Shown: positions 26,060-33,222 of the stretch, piece after piece | How positions within the stretch are numbered: the first letter of the stretch is position 1 | Layout of the letters: each line of letters starts with the position of its first letter | NCBI RefSeq assembly: GCF_932294415.1 | Contig: NC_065541.1 | Location: 30,116,790-30,180,789 of the forward strand | Direction: 5' to 3' | DNA from: Quercus robur | Taxonomy: Eukaryota > Streptophyta > Magnoliopsida > Fagales > Fagaceae | Length of the DNA stretch: 64,000 nucleotides | Program-made: the position numbers and the translations under genes | Notes under the pieces: generated by a model | The model's input: the letters and a program-made list of their open reading frames with translations, nothing else | Told to the model about the DNA's origin: nothing | The model's database searches: none

Positions 26060-29000
26060 ATTGCTTCATCTTTATTACAAGTTTTTCTTTTGAATCCTTG
26101 GGAGGTTGTGTATTTGCTGCCATGGAGGACACTTTAGCCTTATCCTTAGTATCCTCTTTTGGGGGTATGGTGAGAGTTGCCAATACTAACTCCATGCTTT
26201 GTGAAGTTTCTTTTTCCTTTGAGGGATCCTTTGGAGCAATTAGGGGTAGGCCAGAGCCTTGGACTACATCCATATTGATCTCGCCTGTCTTTGAAGTGTC
26301 CTCAGCCTGCTCTGCCCCTTCTGAAGGAGTGCTGGCTGCAAGAGGAACTTTGGGTAGGCTGCCTTGAATGCCACCTGCCTTCGAGGATGTTGGGTTGGCT
26401 TTAGAGTCCGAAGAGCTTAAAAGGCGTATGGCTGGGGGGTAGTAGACGTTTTCTGCTTTACTAAGCACGGAAGAAGCCTCAACCCCGGCTTGGTTGAGGA
26501 CTTCATCCCATACCAAGGCGTAGTAAGTCCTACATATGGCAGGGACCTCGGCCTTAAGGGTATCCTTAGTCTCGGCCACCCCAACATCATACCCATGCTG
26601 CTCAACTTCATCCTTGGCCTTCTCTGCCTCATCCTTGGCTTTCTCAACCTCCTCCAATTTCTTTTTCAATGCAGTAATTTGGGTCTTAGAGGAGGCCAGC
26701 TGGTCCTTAGCACTGCGCAATAGCAGTCTTTGGCTCTTAGCTTGCTTTTCAGCATTTTCAAGGGCAGCTGCTGCGTATTTTCTTTCCTTTTCCTCTTATT
26801 GCAGCCTCTTCTTAAGCTCTTGGAGGATCTTGTTGGCCACCTAAAAGGCCTCCATAGTGATGATACGCCTTCCTCCCTCTTCCTTCATCTACCGATGACA
26901 GTAGTTGGTCACCTCTTCCGCCCGGAAGGAGGCTTGAACAACTTGCCAAAGAGAGAAACGAGAATTGGAAAAAGAAAGTTAAGGAAGCAAACTAAGAAGG
27001 AAAAGAAAAGAAGAGATCATACCATGGCCAGATATCTCTTGAGGCTAAGAAAGACCTCATGCCTCTTTATGGACCGTAGCTCAGCCATTTCCCCAGAGAG
27101 CAGTAGGGCCTGCTCCACTGCATCGACCACATAGCCGACTTTTCCTCCTTGGAAGTCCCTAATGGAGGCGTTGGCTAATAGAGGGGCCCCATCTAGCATT
27201 GGCTCGGGGAGCCAGGCTGAGGGCTCGGCCTGGATGTTGCCCCTCCTTTTGGCACCCCTCTACCTCACTTTGCCCCGCTTAGCCACCCTTTGAGCCTCGT
27301 CCTCTTAAGGGGGGAGGGATTTACTAGCATCCACCTCCACCTTGCCTTTGCTCTCCTTCTTCCTCTTCAAGTCAGCAGGTCCAGACGAGAGGGGCAAAGC
27401 AAGTGGAGGAGTGGGGGGCTTAGTTTGGGCAGTCTTCACCGGTGCGTCCCTCCCCGGCTAGGACTCTATCAAATCCATCAGGCTAGATTTTGGTTTGCGT
27501 TGTATCCCCATTTTGTCAAGTATTAGTGAGAATGGTGGGTCGAGATCAAGAGTTGAAGTTTCTGGGGACAAAGGTCGGTTGAAGGCTTCAAATTTGTCCT
27601 CGGACTCTAGTACTTCAACTACTTCTTCTTTTTTATCGGTAGGTTAAAAAGAGCCAGATGCACCGGCTGTGTGTTGGAAGGGAAGATCTACTCTAGGAAT
27701 ACCCTTCAGGATCGATTGAATGAAAAGATCACTTACCCGAACGGGTTGGGTGGAGAAGGTGCCTTCTAGGACGGGGGCACTTTCGGGAAGGAGAAAGCCG
27801 GGGACAGCTACACTTATGTGGTGAAGACAGGGGTATTTGGCTCTGATCACGCACTTTGGTGCCTGAAAGCTGGATGAGATCAGCTTGTACCCTAAGATTA
27901 TGTGAGCCACTCGCAGTTGGCTGTCGTCATGTACAAAGACCTCGGCCCGAAATATTTTATCTAAACTTTCCTGTTGACCAAGTTGAGATTCGGCTCAGCA
28001 GTGTGTTTATCTACAAATTCATCAGGTTAATAGAATTTTATCAGATATGAAAATACAACGAATCAAAAGAGAGGACTTATAAATAAGCACCCTAGACCTA
28101 GTACCCCACCTAGTTCTCCCTCTCTCGTCGGGTAGGGGAGACCATCACTCCACTCCTCTGACAAGATTAGGAAATCTTTGTTCAGCCCCTTGTTGGATTC
28201 AAGAAGGCATTGGATGAGCCTAACCTCGGGATACCTTGATTTCAAGTAGTACCCCTGCCTCTTTAGACAGTGAAGATTATAGACCCAATTAACATCATGG
28301 TGGGTTAGACTTAAACTCATCTTTTCATTGAGGGCATCCACAGAGTTTAAGATCCTAAACATATTAGGGGCACATTGAGTGGGAGCCAACCTATGAGCTC
28401 TAAGGTAATATCTAGTGACTCCACCCATATTAGGGGCCTCCCTCTATGAAGGCAATCATCGGAATTACTACCTCTCCGACTTGCCTATCCTCGTGCCATT
28501 GACCCTCACTACAGTACCTAATGCCTACTCTTGGGGGGATCCTATAACTAGCCTTAAATTTTTCTATCCCCTCCTCGGAGTCTACCAGACACTTAAATCT
28601 ACCCATTTCTATAAGGGTTTGGAGGGAACTTGAAAGGTTGGAAGGAGAAAAGAGGGCCGAGAAGGGGAAATGTATGAAAAACAGAAAAATATATGGAAAA
28701 ATAAAGTGTAGAGATTTGTGAAGACTTATAGATATAAGGAGGGTCTCCTTAGACAGACTTTAGATATTTGTAGAGATCACAAATGAAATGGGAAGGTTGG
28801 CAGATTCAATGTATGTGTGTTAAAGCTAAGTGAATGCTAAAAGTAAAAATAAGGTTTGATTTAAGCGATATTTATACCAAGGAGAGAGCAGAGAGTGGGA
28901 AAGTTCCCTCTTAATTCCTAGCGAAGCCCTCAATTGTAGGATTCGCATCACGCCGTAGAACGTAGGGGACAAAAGAGCTGTAATAATTTAATGAGGACAT

Positions 29001-32000
29001 GTCTCAAATGTTGCAGCGCCAGGAGTGTGTCTTGGGTAGTCAAAAAGGTGTCTTCATAAGCAGAGGGAGGGCGAAATGGGCACAGAGCTAATATAGGGAC
29101 ATCGAAATCCTCCTTTCTTCCCGAAGAGCCAGAAAGAAGAATCTCGAGGGGTTATTGCAGGGCCCTTAGGCCTAGAAATTCATTATTTATTGGTATATTG
29201 GGCTTGTGGCCTAAGCCGAGAATAAGGATTTGCCCAAAGAGGAAAAGTCTTCGTCAGAGAAAACTGTGTTGATGAATAAAAAGGTGGAATTTGGTCATAA
29301 TAGCTCAAGAGAGTGTGCCAAGGATGAAGGCTTCCTCGGCTAGACAAAGTCGAGGTCCTAAGAGATGGTTTATCAGCAAAGGTGACAATCCTAGAGATTC
29401 AGTTGGAGCGGACAAGCATTACAAAGACATCAGATAAAAAGGAGTCCCAAAATATCTTAGGTGAAAGCTGCTGTCTCTGTATTAAATGCACTGCAAGTAT
29501 CCAAACCAACCATCTAGAATGCACGTGGAAGGTGGAGATGAAAGGGAAGGACAGTATAAAATGAGAAGGAAGGAGTGAAAAAAGGATATCTGAAAAAGGA
29601 GGAAAGAAACACTATAGTAATTAAGAATCAATCTTATAACGTTACCTAAGAGCATTATATAAAAACCATTGTCCTCGGCGAAGGATGTTTTTTCTTCAAC
29701 ATACACTCGTGTATTTTCATTCTTTAGACATCAAACCTACCTAACTTGTTGTTCAGCTAACTAAAGCCCAGTTTTTCTAACCCATTTCTTTACAAATTCA
29801 TTGTTTTGGGTTTTTTGGGACTAAGTCCATTCATACTTTGGGCTTGGATCTCGAATCTGGTCCCTACAATTTGCAACACCTTATAAAGGACAAAACTACC
29901 CCAAAACTTAAAAAATGACAAAAAATAACCCAATTTAAAAAAAAAAAAAAAAAACCCTTGAAATGTCCAAAATGACCAAATTACTTTAAATCGTCCAAAG
30001 AGACCATTGAACAATTAAAATGTTCAAAATTACTAAAATACTTTCAACAATGACCAACTACTCTCAAAAGCTAGAAAATGACCAAAAGACCCCCAAACCA
30101 CTAAAATGAGCACAATTATCCTAGAAACCTTCAGAATGACCAAAATATCCGCATGACGTCTAAAATGACTAAAAGATCCCACAAAACCACCAAATTGGCC
30201 AAAATACCCTCCCTTTACTCAAGTCTCTAAAATTACCGAAATATTCCTAAAATGTCCAAAATTAACAATATACCCCTAAAATGACCAAAATACTTCCAAA
30301 ATGTTTCAAGTGACCAAATTGACCAAAATACCACTGAAATATTAGAAATCTATTGTGTGAAGGATTGATTTTATAAAAATTGGAATCTCTAGTCTTTATG
30401 GAAAATTAATCATCAATGATAATTTTGTACAACTATGGTTTTTTTTTTGGGTGAAACTATTTAAGATTTGATTTGATTTCTATTGTCCCACAATTTTTGG
30501 GACTTTCTTGAAGTGAGTGTAGTCACCTATATATATTTTTCAAAAAAATTATTATTATTAATTAAAAAAATTTGGGGCTTTTTTCTTTAAGGGCCTAGGC
30601 AATTGCCTATAAGTGGTCTTACCCAAGGGCTGGCCCCACACGCGCACACACACGGATGTGTAGCATCTATTAATAAAGAATAAGTCTAGTACCATACATT
30701 TTGGCATAACAAATGCCACAACTCGCTCATGTGGTTAGTTGTAGTCATAGTTTTGATACCCGAACCGGACCGTACGGTCCGACCGGAAAAACCTCGAACC
30801 GCTCATTTTTGCAGTTCTTTAAGCTTCAAAAACCATTCTATAGAAAAAAAAACAGGGACCCGTGCGAACTGCGGTCAGACCTCACGGATCTGAGAACCGT
30901 GAACGGTTCTCGCGGTTCTCACGGTTCCTTTTTTTTTTCATCAAATACCAGCTGAAATGCACTTTGGACTTTTTTCAGATCTGAAACCAAAAGATTTGTG
31001 AGGGAAAAAAAACAAACTGAGAAGAATAAGATGACAAAGTAAGGACTATGCGAAGTTAAAGCAGTAAGCTAGCAACCCAGCACAGATCGCCAGTCATGGC
31101 CTTCATCTTCGTCCTTAGCTTCTATTTCTTCTTCTTTCTTCTTTTTCTCCTTCTTCTCTTTCTTCTTTCCATCTCCACTGCTGTGGTTTCTGAGTTTCTC
31201 ACACTTCTCTCTGTTTTACTTTTTGCTGCAAAGAGAGAGACTAAGAGTGGCTGTGGAGTTTAGAAGAAGCAGTTTTGGCTTTGGAGCCTTCAGAGATTGG
31301 ATCGGACTAAAGGATAAAAGGAAAAAATTGAAGTGTAAATTAGTGGGGTTAGGTGAGGTAGGTGTGATATTTAGTTGGGAGTGTATTTATTAATTAATAC
31401 TTTTTTTTCTTTGTACTTCCTAGACCTAGATACCCACATTACTTTACAGCTCATGTTTGCATGCTAATCCTAGAAAACAACATCACTGACACCGGATTTA
31501 AACCAAAAAAGAAAAAAACAGAGGGACTAATTATATAAGTACCAAATATATAAATATAATAATAAACCAACCTTACTACAATTTTACTAAGTGTCCTTCT
31601 AATATCTATATTATTACAATATTATTATCACAAATTTAACTAATCAACATATAAATAAATAAATAAATATTATATCTATGTGTGTTTAGGATATGATATT
31701 TTTTATTTGTTTTGTGAAAATTATGATATGAAAAAATACATTTAAAAGATAGATTTTTATATTTAATTGGGTCATTTAATTTAATTTTTCTATTTATACT
31801 AATTTAATATATTTATTTATATTTAAATAATTATTAAATTAATTATGACGTCATTACGGTTCGACTCCGATTCAACCTCGGTTCGACCTTAAAAACCTTG
31901 AACCTCTCCCTTTTACAGTTCAATGAACGGTCCAGATCTGAAAACCTTGGTTGTAGTTGGTAGAAGGGTGTCCTCGATCACATGGACCAACAACCATAAC

Positions 32001-32399
32001 GAGTTGTGACATTCGTTATGTTAAAATGTGTGACACTAGACTTATTCATTAACAAACCTCTATGCAACAAGTTTAACCCCACACACACACACACATATAT
32101 ATATAGAGAGAGAGAGAGAGAGACTTACCTGCTAGACCTGCTCGAATGGGTTCACCGTGAGAGTCTTCTATTTGAAGAAGAAAACTCTGATTGCTGAACT
32201 CGCAGAAATCCTCCATTGCCATCTCCAAAGCTACTTTCTGTTCTTTACCAATACGTGAACTGCCATCTATAATGGCACCTATAACTCGTTTAGCATGGCT
32301 GTTTTTTGTTATCTCAGTGCTTCGGTTAGTGGGCGCTTTTACCGCAATCAACAAAAGTATGGCCAATAAGAAATAGTGAAAAGGAGGAAAAGCATTCAT
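9258..32399 (-). CDS. GLR: Glutamate receptor-like cation channel, complete five-exon gene (GLR-A)
   Basis: Exons (- strand): 32129-32399, 16640-17886, 10945-11257, 10361-10758, 9258-9629. Sizes are 271, 1247, 313, 398 and 372 nt, with phases 1,0,1,0. The joined frame is open for 866 codons, near the usual 850-950 of plant GLRs. Order: signal peptide (about 1-22), amino-terminal ANF-receptor domain starting near V-I-G-A-I-I-D (39 on), ligand-binding half S1 (about 435-545, with H-P-Y-T-E-S-G), M1 (about 550-577), pore loop (about 590-607), M3 (621-645, with Y-T-A-N-L-T-T-M-L), S2, and M4 (about 797-818). Plant GLRs are ligand-gated Ca2+-permeable channels; the exact ligand cannot be read here. 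Introns 1 (14.2 kb) and 2 (5.4 kb) are swollen by retrotransposons, but no coding exon is broken. A longer start at 32432 would add 11 residues. Joining exon 1 to exon 2 across 14 kb is inference, supported by matching phase (G + CT gives Ala, as in GLR-B and GLR-C). Confidence 0.85.
11960..12540. repeat. Degenerate repeats in GLR-A intron 2
   Basis: Four related segments start near 11962, 12170, 12294 and 12490. Each carries a version of AAACAAAACAAAATATATA and/or AGAGAAATATAAGAGAAAGA followed by TTACCnTCAAAAnAATAAT. Spacing is irregular (about 120-210 bp), so this is a decayed local repeat rather than a clean satellite. Confidence 0.55.
12089..12156. repeat. Compound microsatellite (TA)n(TG)n
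   Basis: About 27 nt of TA followed by about 41 nt of TG, inside GLR-A intron 2. Confidence 0.95.
13326..13367. repeat. Compound microsatellite (TA)n(GA)n
   Basis: About 19 nt of TA followed by about 22 nt of GA at the 3' edge of the copia relic (minus orientation). Confidence 0.9.
13420..16470 (-). mobile_element. Decayed Ty1/copia retrotransposon in GLR-A intron 2
   Basis: On the minus strand, in order: a probable 5' LTR (about 16324-16470, with a TATATAAGG box at 16383-16391); a degenerate tRNA-Met-type primer site (16312-16323, TAGTATCAGACT against the usual TGGTATCAGAGC); a broken integrase start near 15150-15040 (Asp-Leu-Ile-His-type block, G-P-S-P-V-P-T-M, then R-Y-F-V-I); an integrase C-terminal block at 14747-14529 (Q-T-P-Y-E-Q-L-F-G, V-F-G-Y-V-H-F); and reverse transcriptase remnants at about 14050-13430 (V-R-L-V-A-K-E-F, L-N-G-L-K-Q, W-F-A-K-F-S-S, F-L-G-Q-H-F-K-I-K-D). 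Stops and frameshifts interrupt every domain. The order and motifs are those of copia pol. The 3' LTR was not identified. Confidence 0.8.
16324..16470 (-). repeat. Probable 5' LTR of the copia relic
   Basis: Read on the minus strand it starts near TATTAGAATATAAGCCCAAT, contains TATATAAGG at 16383-16391, and stops just before the primer-site-like TAGTATCAGACT. Short LTRs (about 150-300 bp) are common in copia elements. With no second copy seen, the limits are approximate. Confidence 0.5.
18457..19410 (+). repeat. Left (5') LTR of the gypsy element
   Basis: Starts TGTAGGG, ends CTACA. Contains a TATAAAA box at 19092-19098. An internal tandem duplication of about 118 bp (near 18865-19108, starting CAGCTACTACATAAGGACT) makes it longer than its partner. 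Confidence 0.9.
19413..19429 (+). promoter_or_regulatory. Primer binding site of the gypsy element
   Basis: TGGCGCCATCTATGGGA begins two bases after the LTR end. The TGGCGCC core is the start of many plant gypsy primer sites that pair with a tRNA 3' end. The exact tRNA was not determined. Confidence 0.75.
19464..20760 (+). pseudogene. gag of the gypsy element, interrupted
   Basis: The frame opens at the ATG at 19464 and stays in phase to about 20500, broken by TAG and TAA codons (for example near 19548, 19995 and 20415). It shows a charged Arg/Ser-rich N-terminal part, then a typical retrotransposon capsid core (W-F-D-D-L, S-F-K-E-L, L-L-S-L-S-M-R-E-G-E-S-L, F-K-L-G-L-P). In another frame near 20650-20700 there is a zinc-knuckle remnant (C-L-Y-H-Q-E-R-G-H-T-I-E-D-C). 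Gag forms the particle that packages element RNA. The stops are mostly where a CAG, CAA or TGG codon would fit. Confidence 0.8.
21000..21460 (+). pseudogene. Aspartic protease region of the gypsy element
   Basis: The most readable part is 21097-21339 (L-K-P-E-D-L, G-Q-I-R-L-P-I-Q-A-G, V-D-F-I-V-V-D, Y-T-A-I-V-A-R-P-W-F). It matches the retropepsin-like domain of plant gypsy elements. Just upstream in the same frame the catalytic stretch reads V-D-stop-G-S, so the active-site loop is interrupted by a TAG. Confidence 0.72.
21600..22963 (+). pseudogene. Reverse transcriptase and RNase H of the gypsy element
   Basis: Pieces in order: N-terminal block (V-F-A-W; 21619-21807), R-V-C-V/W-C-V-F-V-D-F-type block with L-N-K-A-C-P-K-D-P-F-P (21852-22040), F-G-L-K-N-A-G-A-T-Y-Q-R and the catalytic Y-I-D-D-M near 22185 (22104-22493), then the RNase H start with P-V-Y-Y-I-S-Q-S-L (22508-22960). 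The catalytic Asp pair is kept, but in-frame TAG/TAA codons at about 21808, 22041, 22077 and 22494 break the polyprotein. Confidence 0.88.
22976..23420 (+). pseudogene. Second RNase H-like region of the gypsy element
   Basis: After the first RNase H there is another fold-like stretch: V-Y-V-D-G-A-type start near 23025 (frameshifted), G-L-V-L-V-S, N-N-E-V-E-Y-E-T-L-L-V-G and R-L-V-V-G-Q-V-Q-G-E-L (23059-23274). The D...E...D-like pattern resembles the extra archaeal-type RNase H seen between RT/RH and integrase in Tat-lineage elements. A TAG at 23275 and other stops interrupt it. Confidence 0.65.
23421..24710 (+). CDS. Integrase of the gypsy element (long open frame)
   Basis: An uninterrupted 429-codon frame, the only pol part still open; stop TAA at 24708-24710. 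It shows an HHCC zinc-binding domain (E-L-H-E-G-I-C-G-S-H ... C-D-Q-C-Q-R), then the catalytic core with Asp in T-D-Y-F-T-K-W, Asp in I-S-D-N-G-L-Q-F and Glu in G-Q-A-E-A-V-N-K. A C-terminal part follows with L-G-D-L-V-L-R-K and W-E-G-P-Y-R-I. No chromodomain is seen, fitting a non-chromovirus. The ATG at 23421 is only the first Met of the open stretch; in an intact element this is part of a polyprotein. Integrase would join element DNA to the genome. Confidence 0.88.
   Translation: MEDLCKPFEVERNVVHVHQIRMGPSWMDPIVLFLKSEAHKVRRKASWFWLSEDQKLYKRSFSGPYLLCMHPKAIKLLLEELHEGICGSHTGSRSLSHRAFTQGYWWSNMQKETQDYVKKCDQCQRFAPNIHQLGGVLNPLTSPWPFTQWGLDIIGSFLKATGNKRYLLVDTDYFTKWVETKPLANIRDVDAKKFVWKNIVTQFGIPYTLISDNGLQFDSKTFMRYCYDLGIKNKYSTLAYPQGNGQAEAVNKVIESRLKKRLHDANRKWMEELPHVLWTYWTTPCRSTGETPFSMTYGAEAVIPLETGFPTLRTSSFALSSNDGLLEKNIDLIEEWRENAMVQLAYYQHKLKQGYDANVKLRPLTLGDLVLRKVMGTAKNPAWGKFGPNWEGPYRITSVARIGAYYLEDLKEKAIPRPWNVYNLRRYYY
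24761..25390 (+). repeat. Tandem repeat, about 162-bp unit of two ~80-bp halves, in the gypsy 3' region
   Basis: The motif AAGTATnAAACAGAACCTT, then TCATGCCTGG, then CTCGGACCACATGC, then TTGGGAAAATT, recurs about eight times. Alternate copies differ: one half-type has GATAACTTTTAATCATTG, the other TAATACTCCTTGACAT. Starts of the second type at 24761, about 24917, 25080 and about 25242 give a period near 162 bp; the first is short by a few bases because of a deletion. Confidence 0.9.
26015..26056. repeat. 42-nt poly-A run
   Basis: An uninterrupted A run in the 3' region of the gypsy element, at the 3' edge of the antisense coding region. Confidence 0.95.
26058..28428 (-). pseudogene. Antisense ORF region of the gypsy element
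   Basis: On the strand opposite to gag-pol, three readable blocks lie in order: 28428-28063 (L-R-A-H-R-L-A-P, S-V-D-A-L-N, H-H-D-V-N-W-V-Y, Y-Y-L-K-S-R-Y-P, L-P-Y-P-T-R-E-G-E-L), 27910-27644 (A-H-I-I-L-G-Y, F-Q-A-P-K), and 26720-26058. The last is a 220-codon open frame with a Lys/Glu-rich coiled-coil-like start (K-K-K-L-E-E-V-E-K-A-K-D-E) and a Ser/Pro/Lys-rich tail. Tat-lineage elements are known to carry antisense ORFs in this position; the function is unknown. Codon-like bias and block order suggest a once-coding gene now split by frameshifts or introns. It is in sense orientation relative to GLR-A. Confidence 0.65.
29156..29868 (+). repeat. Right (3') LTR of the gypsy element
   Basis: Starts TGCAGGG, ends CTACA, and aligns with the left LTR throughout. 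It lacks about 240 bp present in the left copy, joining at CTGCA|AGTATCCAAACC near 29490. A purine-rich stretch (about 29130-29150, AGAAAGAAGA...GAGGGG) just before it is the likely polypurine tract. Confidence 0.9.
29880..30350 (+). repeat. Degenerate tandem repeat of TGACCAAAATACC-like units
   Basis: About 470 bp of loose repeats on the theme AAAATGACCAAAATACCCC(T), roughly 15-25 bp per unit and strongly diverged. No open frame of note. Confidence 0.75.
30746..31949. mobile_element. hAT-like non-autonomous element with 8-bp target duplication
   Basis: An 8-bp direct repeat GTTGTAGT flanks it exactly (30738-30745 and 31950-31957). The ends are imperfect inverted repeats: CATAGTTTTGATA on the left, and CAAGGTTTTCAGA when the right end is inverted. 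Both subterminal regions are rich in GAACCG/CGGTTC motifs in both orientations. An 8-bp duplication is the hAT hallmark (family knowledge). No transposase frame is visible in 1.2 kb. It sits in GLR-A intron 1. Confidence 0.65.
32080..32122. repeat. Compound microsatellite (CA)n(TA)n(GA)n next to the exon 1 donor
   Basis: About 16 nt CA, 10 nt TA and 17 nt GA. On the gene strand the CT run starts immediately after the GTAAGT donor of GLR-A exon 1. Confidence 0.95.
32129..32399 (-). CDS. GLR: GLR-A exon 1 (signal peptide and start of amino-terminal domain)
   Basis: Listed separately because it lies 14.2 kb from exon 2. From the ATG at 32397-32399 it encodes a hydrophobic leader (F-H-Y-F-L-L-A-I-L-L-L-I-A-V) and then the conserved start of the ligand-binding fold (I-G-A-I-I-D-G-S-S-R-I-G-K-E). 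It ends after one base of a codon at a GTAAGT donor (32123-32128), the same phase as exon 1 of GLR-B and GLR-C. The exon is flanked tightly on both sides by compound microsatellites. Confidence 0.88.
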
Positions 32400-32429
32400 A
32401 TTGTACGGAATGTGGTACGTTAGACCCTT

Positions 32430-32434
<5 letters not shown>

Positions 32435-32476
<42 letters not shown>
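32435..32476. repeat. Compound microsatellite (AT)n(GT)n upstream of GLR-A
   Basis: About 26 nt AT and 16 nt GT, lying 36-77 bp upstream of the GLR-A start codon at 32399, where a TATA box would be expected. Confidence 0.95.
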
Positions 32477-33080
32477 ACATGGAGTGCAGAAATTTATGAT
32501 CTTGCGTTTGATAATGGATTAATAATAACTGAACAGATTTTCTTACTTACTAATTATTCTTCTTATGACTACATACCAAGCCGGATAACGTCAAAACGAG
32601 CAAGGTACGTAGGAACCATCACAAGAATTTCCTCATAGAATTCTTGCAACTTTCGGGCGTCATGTAAACAAGGACTAAACGTTTAACATTTTGAATTCAG
32701 CAGGTTCGTCAAAGTTCAAGTGGGATGCACAAAAAATAAAAATAAATTGAAAGAAAAGGATGAATAATGCTATTATTTATTTTGTTGTGGTTCACCTTGT
32801 ACTGTTTTGGGTAAGACAATTAAATATAATATAGGAGCATCATATTCAAAAGTCAGTAATATAGGATTTGGAAATTGCTGATCTATTTTTCGTTGTGTAT
32901 ACGTCAATCTTGGTGGTTGAAGCTATTAGTCCAACCATTGGACCAAGTAATTTCCTTGATAGAAATATGTACCTTATAATTTTTCTATAGATATTGATGG
33001 CTTAACGATGAACGTTTTATTTAAGATTATGATAAGTATGTTGACTGGCTAAAGAAACAAGAAAACAACTAGACAAGTAA
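32477..33080. other. GLR-A upstream region
   Basis: No gene seen. This is the GLR-A side of the shared divergent intergenic region between GLR-A and GLR-B. Confidence 0.5.
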
Positions 33081-33219
33081 GGACCCGTTTGATAGAAGAG
33101 TTTGAATAATGTGTTTATATTTTTTTAAAATATGTGTAGGTGAAAAAGTATGTAAAAATGCATGTAATGTTGTTTAAAAACTGAAAACATGTTACTAAGA
33201 TGTTCTACCAAATGGGGTC
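33081..33219. mobile_element. Tourist/PIF-like MITE, 139 bp
   Basis: Ends GGACCCGTTTGATAGAA (left) and, inverted, GACCCCATTTGGTAGAA (right). It is flanked by TAA on both sides (33078-33080 and 33220-33222). A 3-bp TAA duplication and this TIR style are typical of Tourist-like MITEs. Confidence 0.75.
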
Positions 33220-33222
33220 TAA

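Larger units (their letters stand above)
18457..29868 (+). mobile_element. Ty3/gypsy LTR retrotransposon, 11.4 kb, decayed (Tat-like layout)
   Basis: Two LTRs (954 and 713 bp) start TGTAGGGCCC/TGCAGGGCCC and both end TCCCTACA. Flanking 5-mers AGTTG (18452-18456) and ATTTG (29869-29873) match 4 of 5, fitting an aged target duplication. Inside, on the plus strand: primer site, gag, protease, reverse transcriptase, RNase H, a second RNase H-like region, integrase, then a long 3' region with a tandem repeat and an antisense coding region. Pol order PR-RT-RH-INT is Ty3/gypsy. The extra RNase H and the antisense ORF fit the Tat lineage as known from family studies. Numerous in-frame TAG/TAA codons make it non-autonomous. 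It lies antisense to GLR-A within intron 1. Confidence 0.9.
17887..32128 (-). other. GLR-A intron 1 (14.2 kb)
   Basis: Donor GTAAGT at 32123-32128; acceptor ATGTAG before 17886. It contains the Ty3/gypsy element (18457-29868), a degenerate repeat (29880-30350) and a hAT-like element (30746-31949). The same intron is 2.4 kb in GLR-B and 1.5 kb in GLR-C. About 570 bp next to exon 2 (17887-18456) and about 180 bp next to exon 1 are unoccupied by recognisable elements. Confidence 0.8.

Noticed and set aside
25990-26367. 125-codon plus-strand frame starting with poly-Lys
   Set aside because: The start is the poly-A run and the rest is antisense to the more protein-like minus-strand frame.
26490-27134. 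Several plus-strand frames rich in Leu/Ser/Phe
   Set aside because: Complement of the Lys/Glu-rich antisense ORF; composition is what a shadow frame gives.
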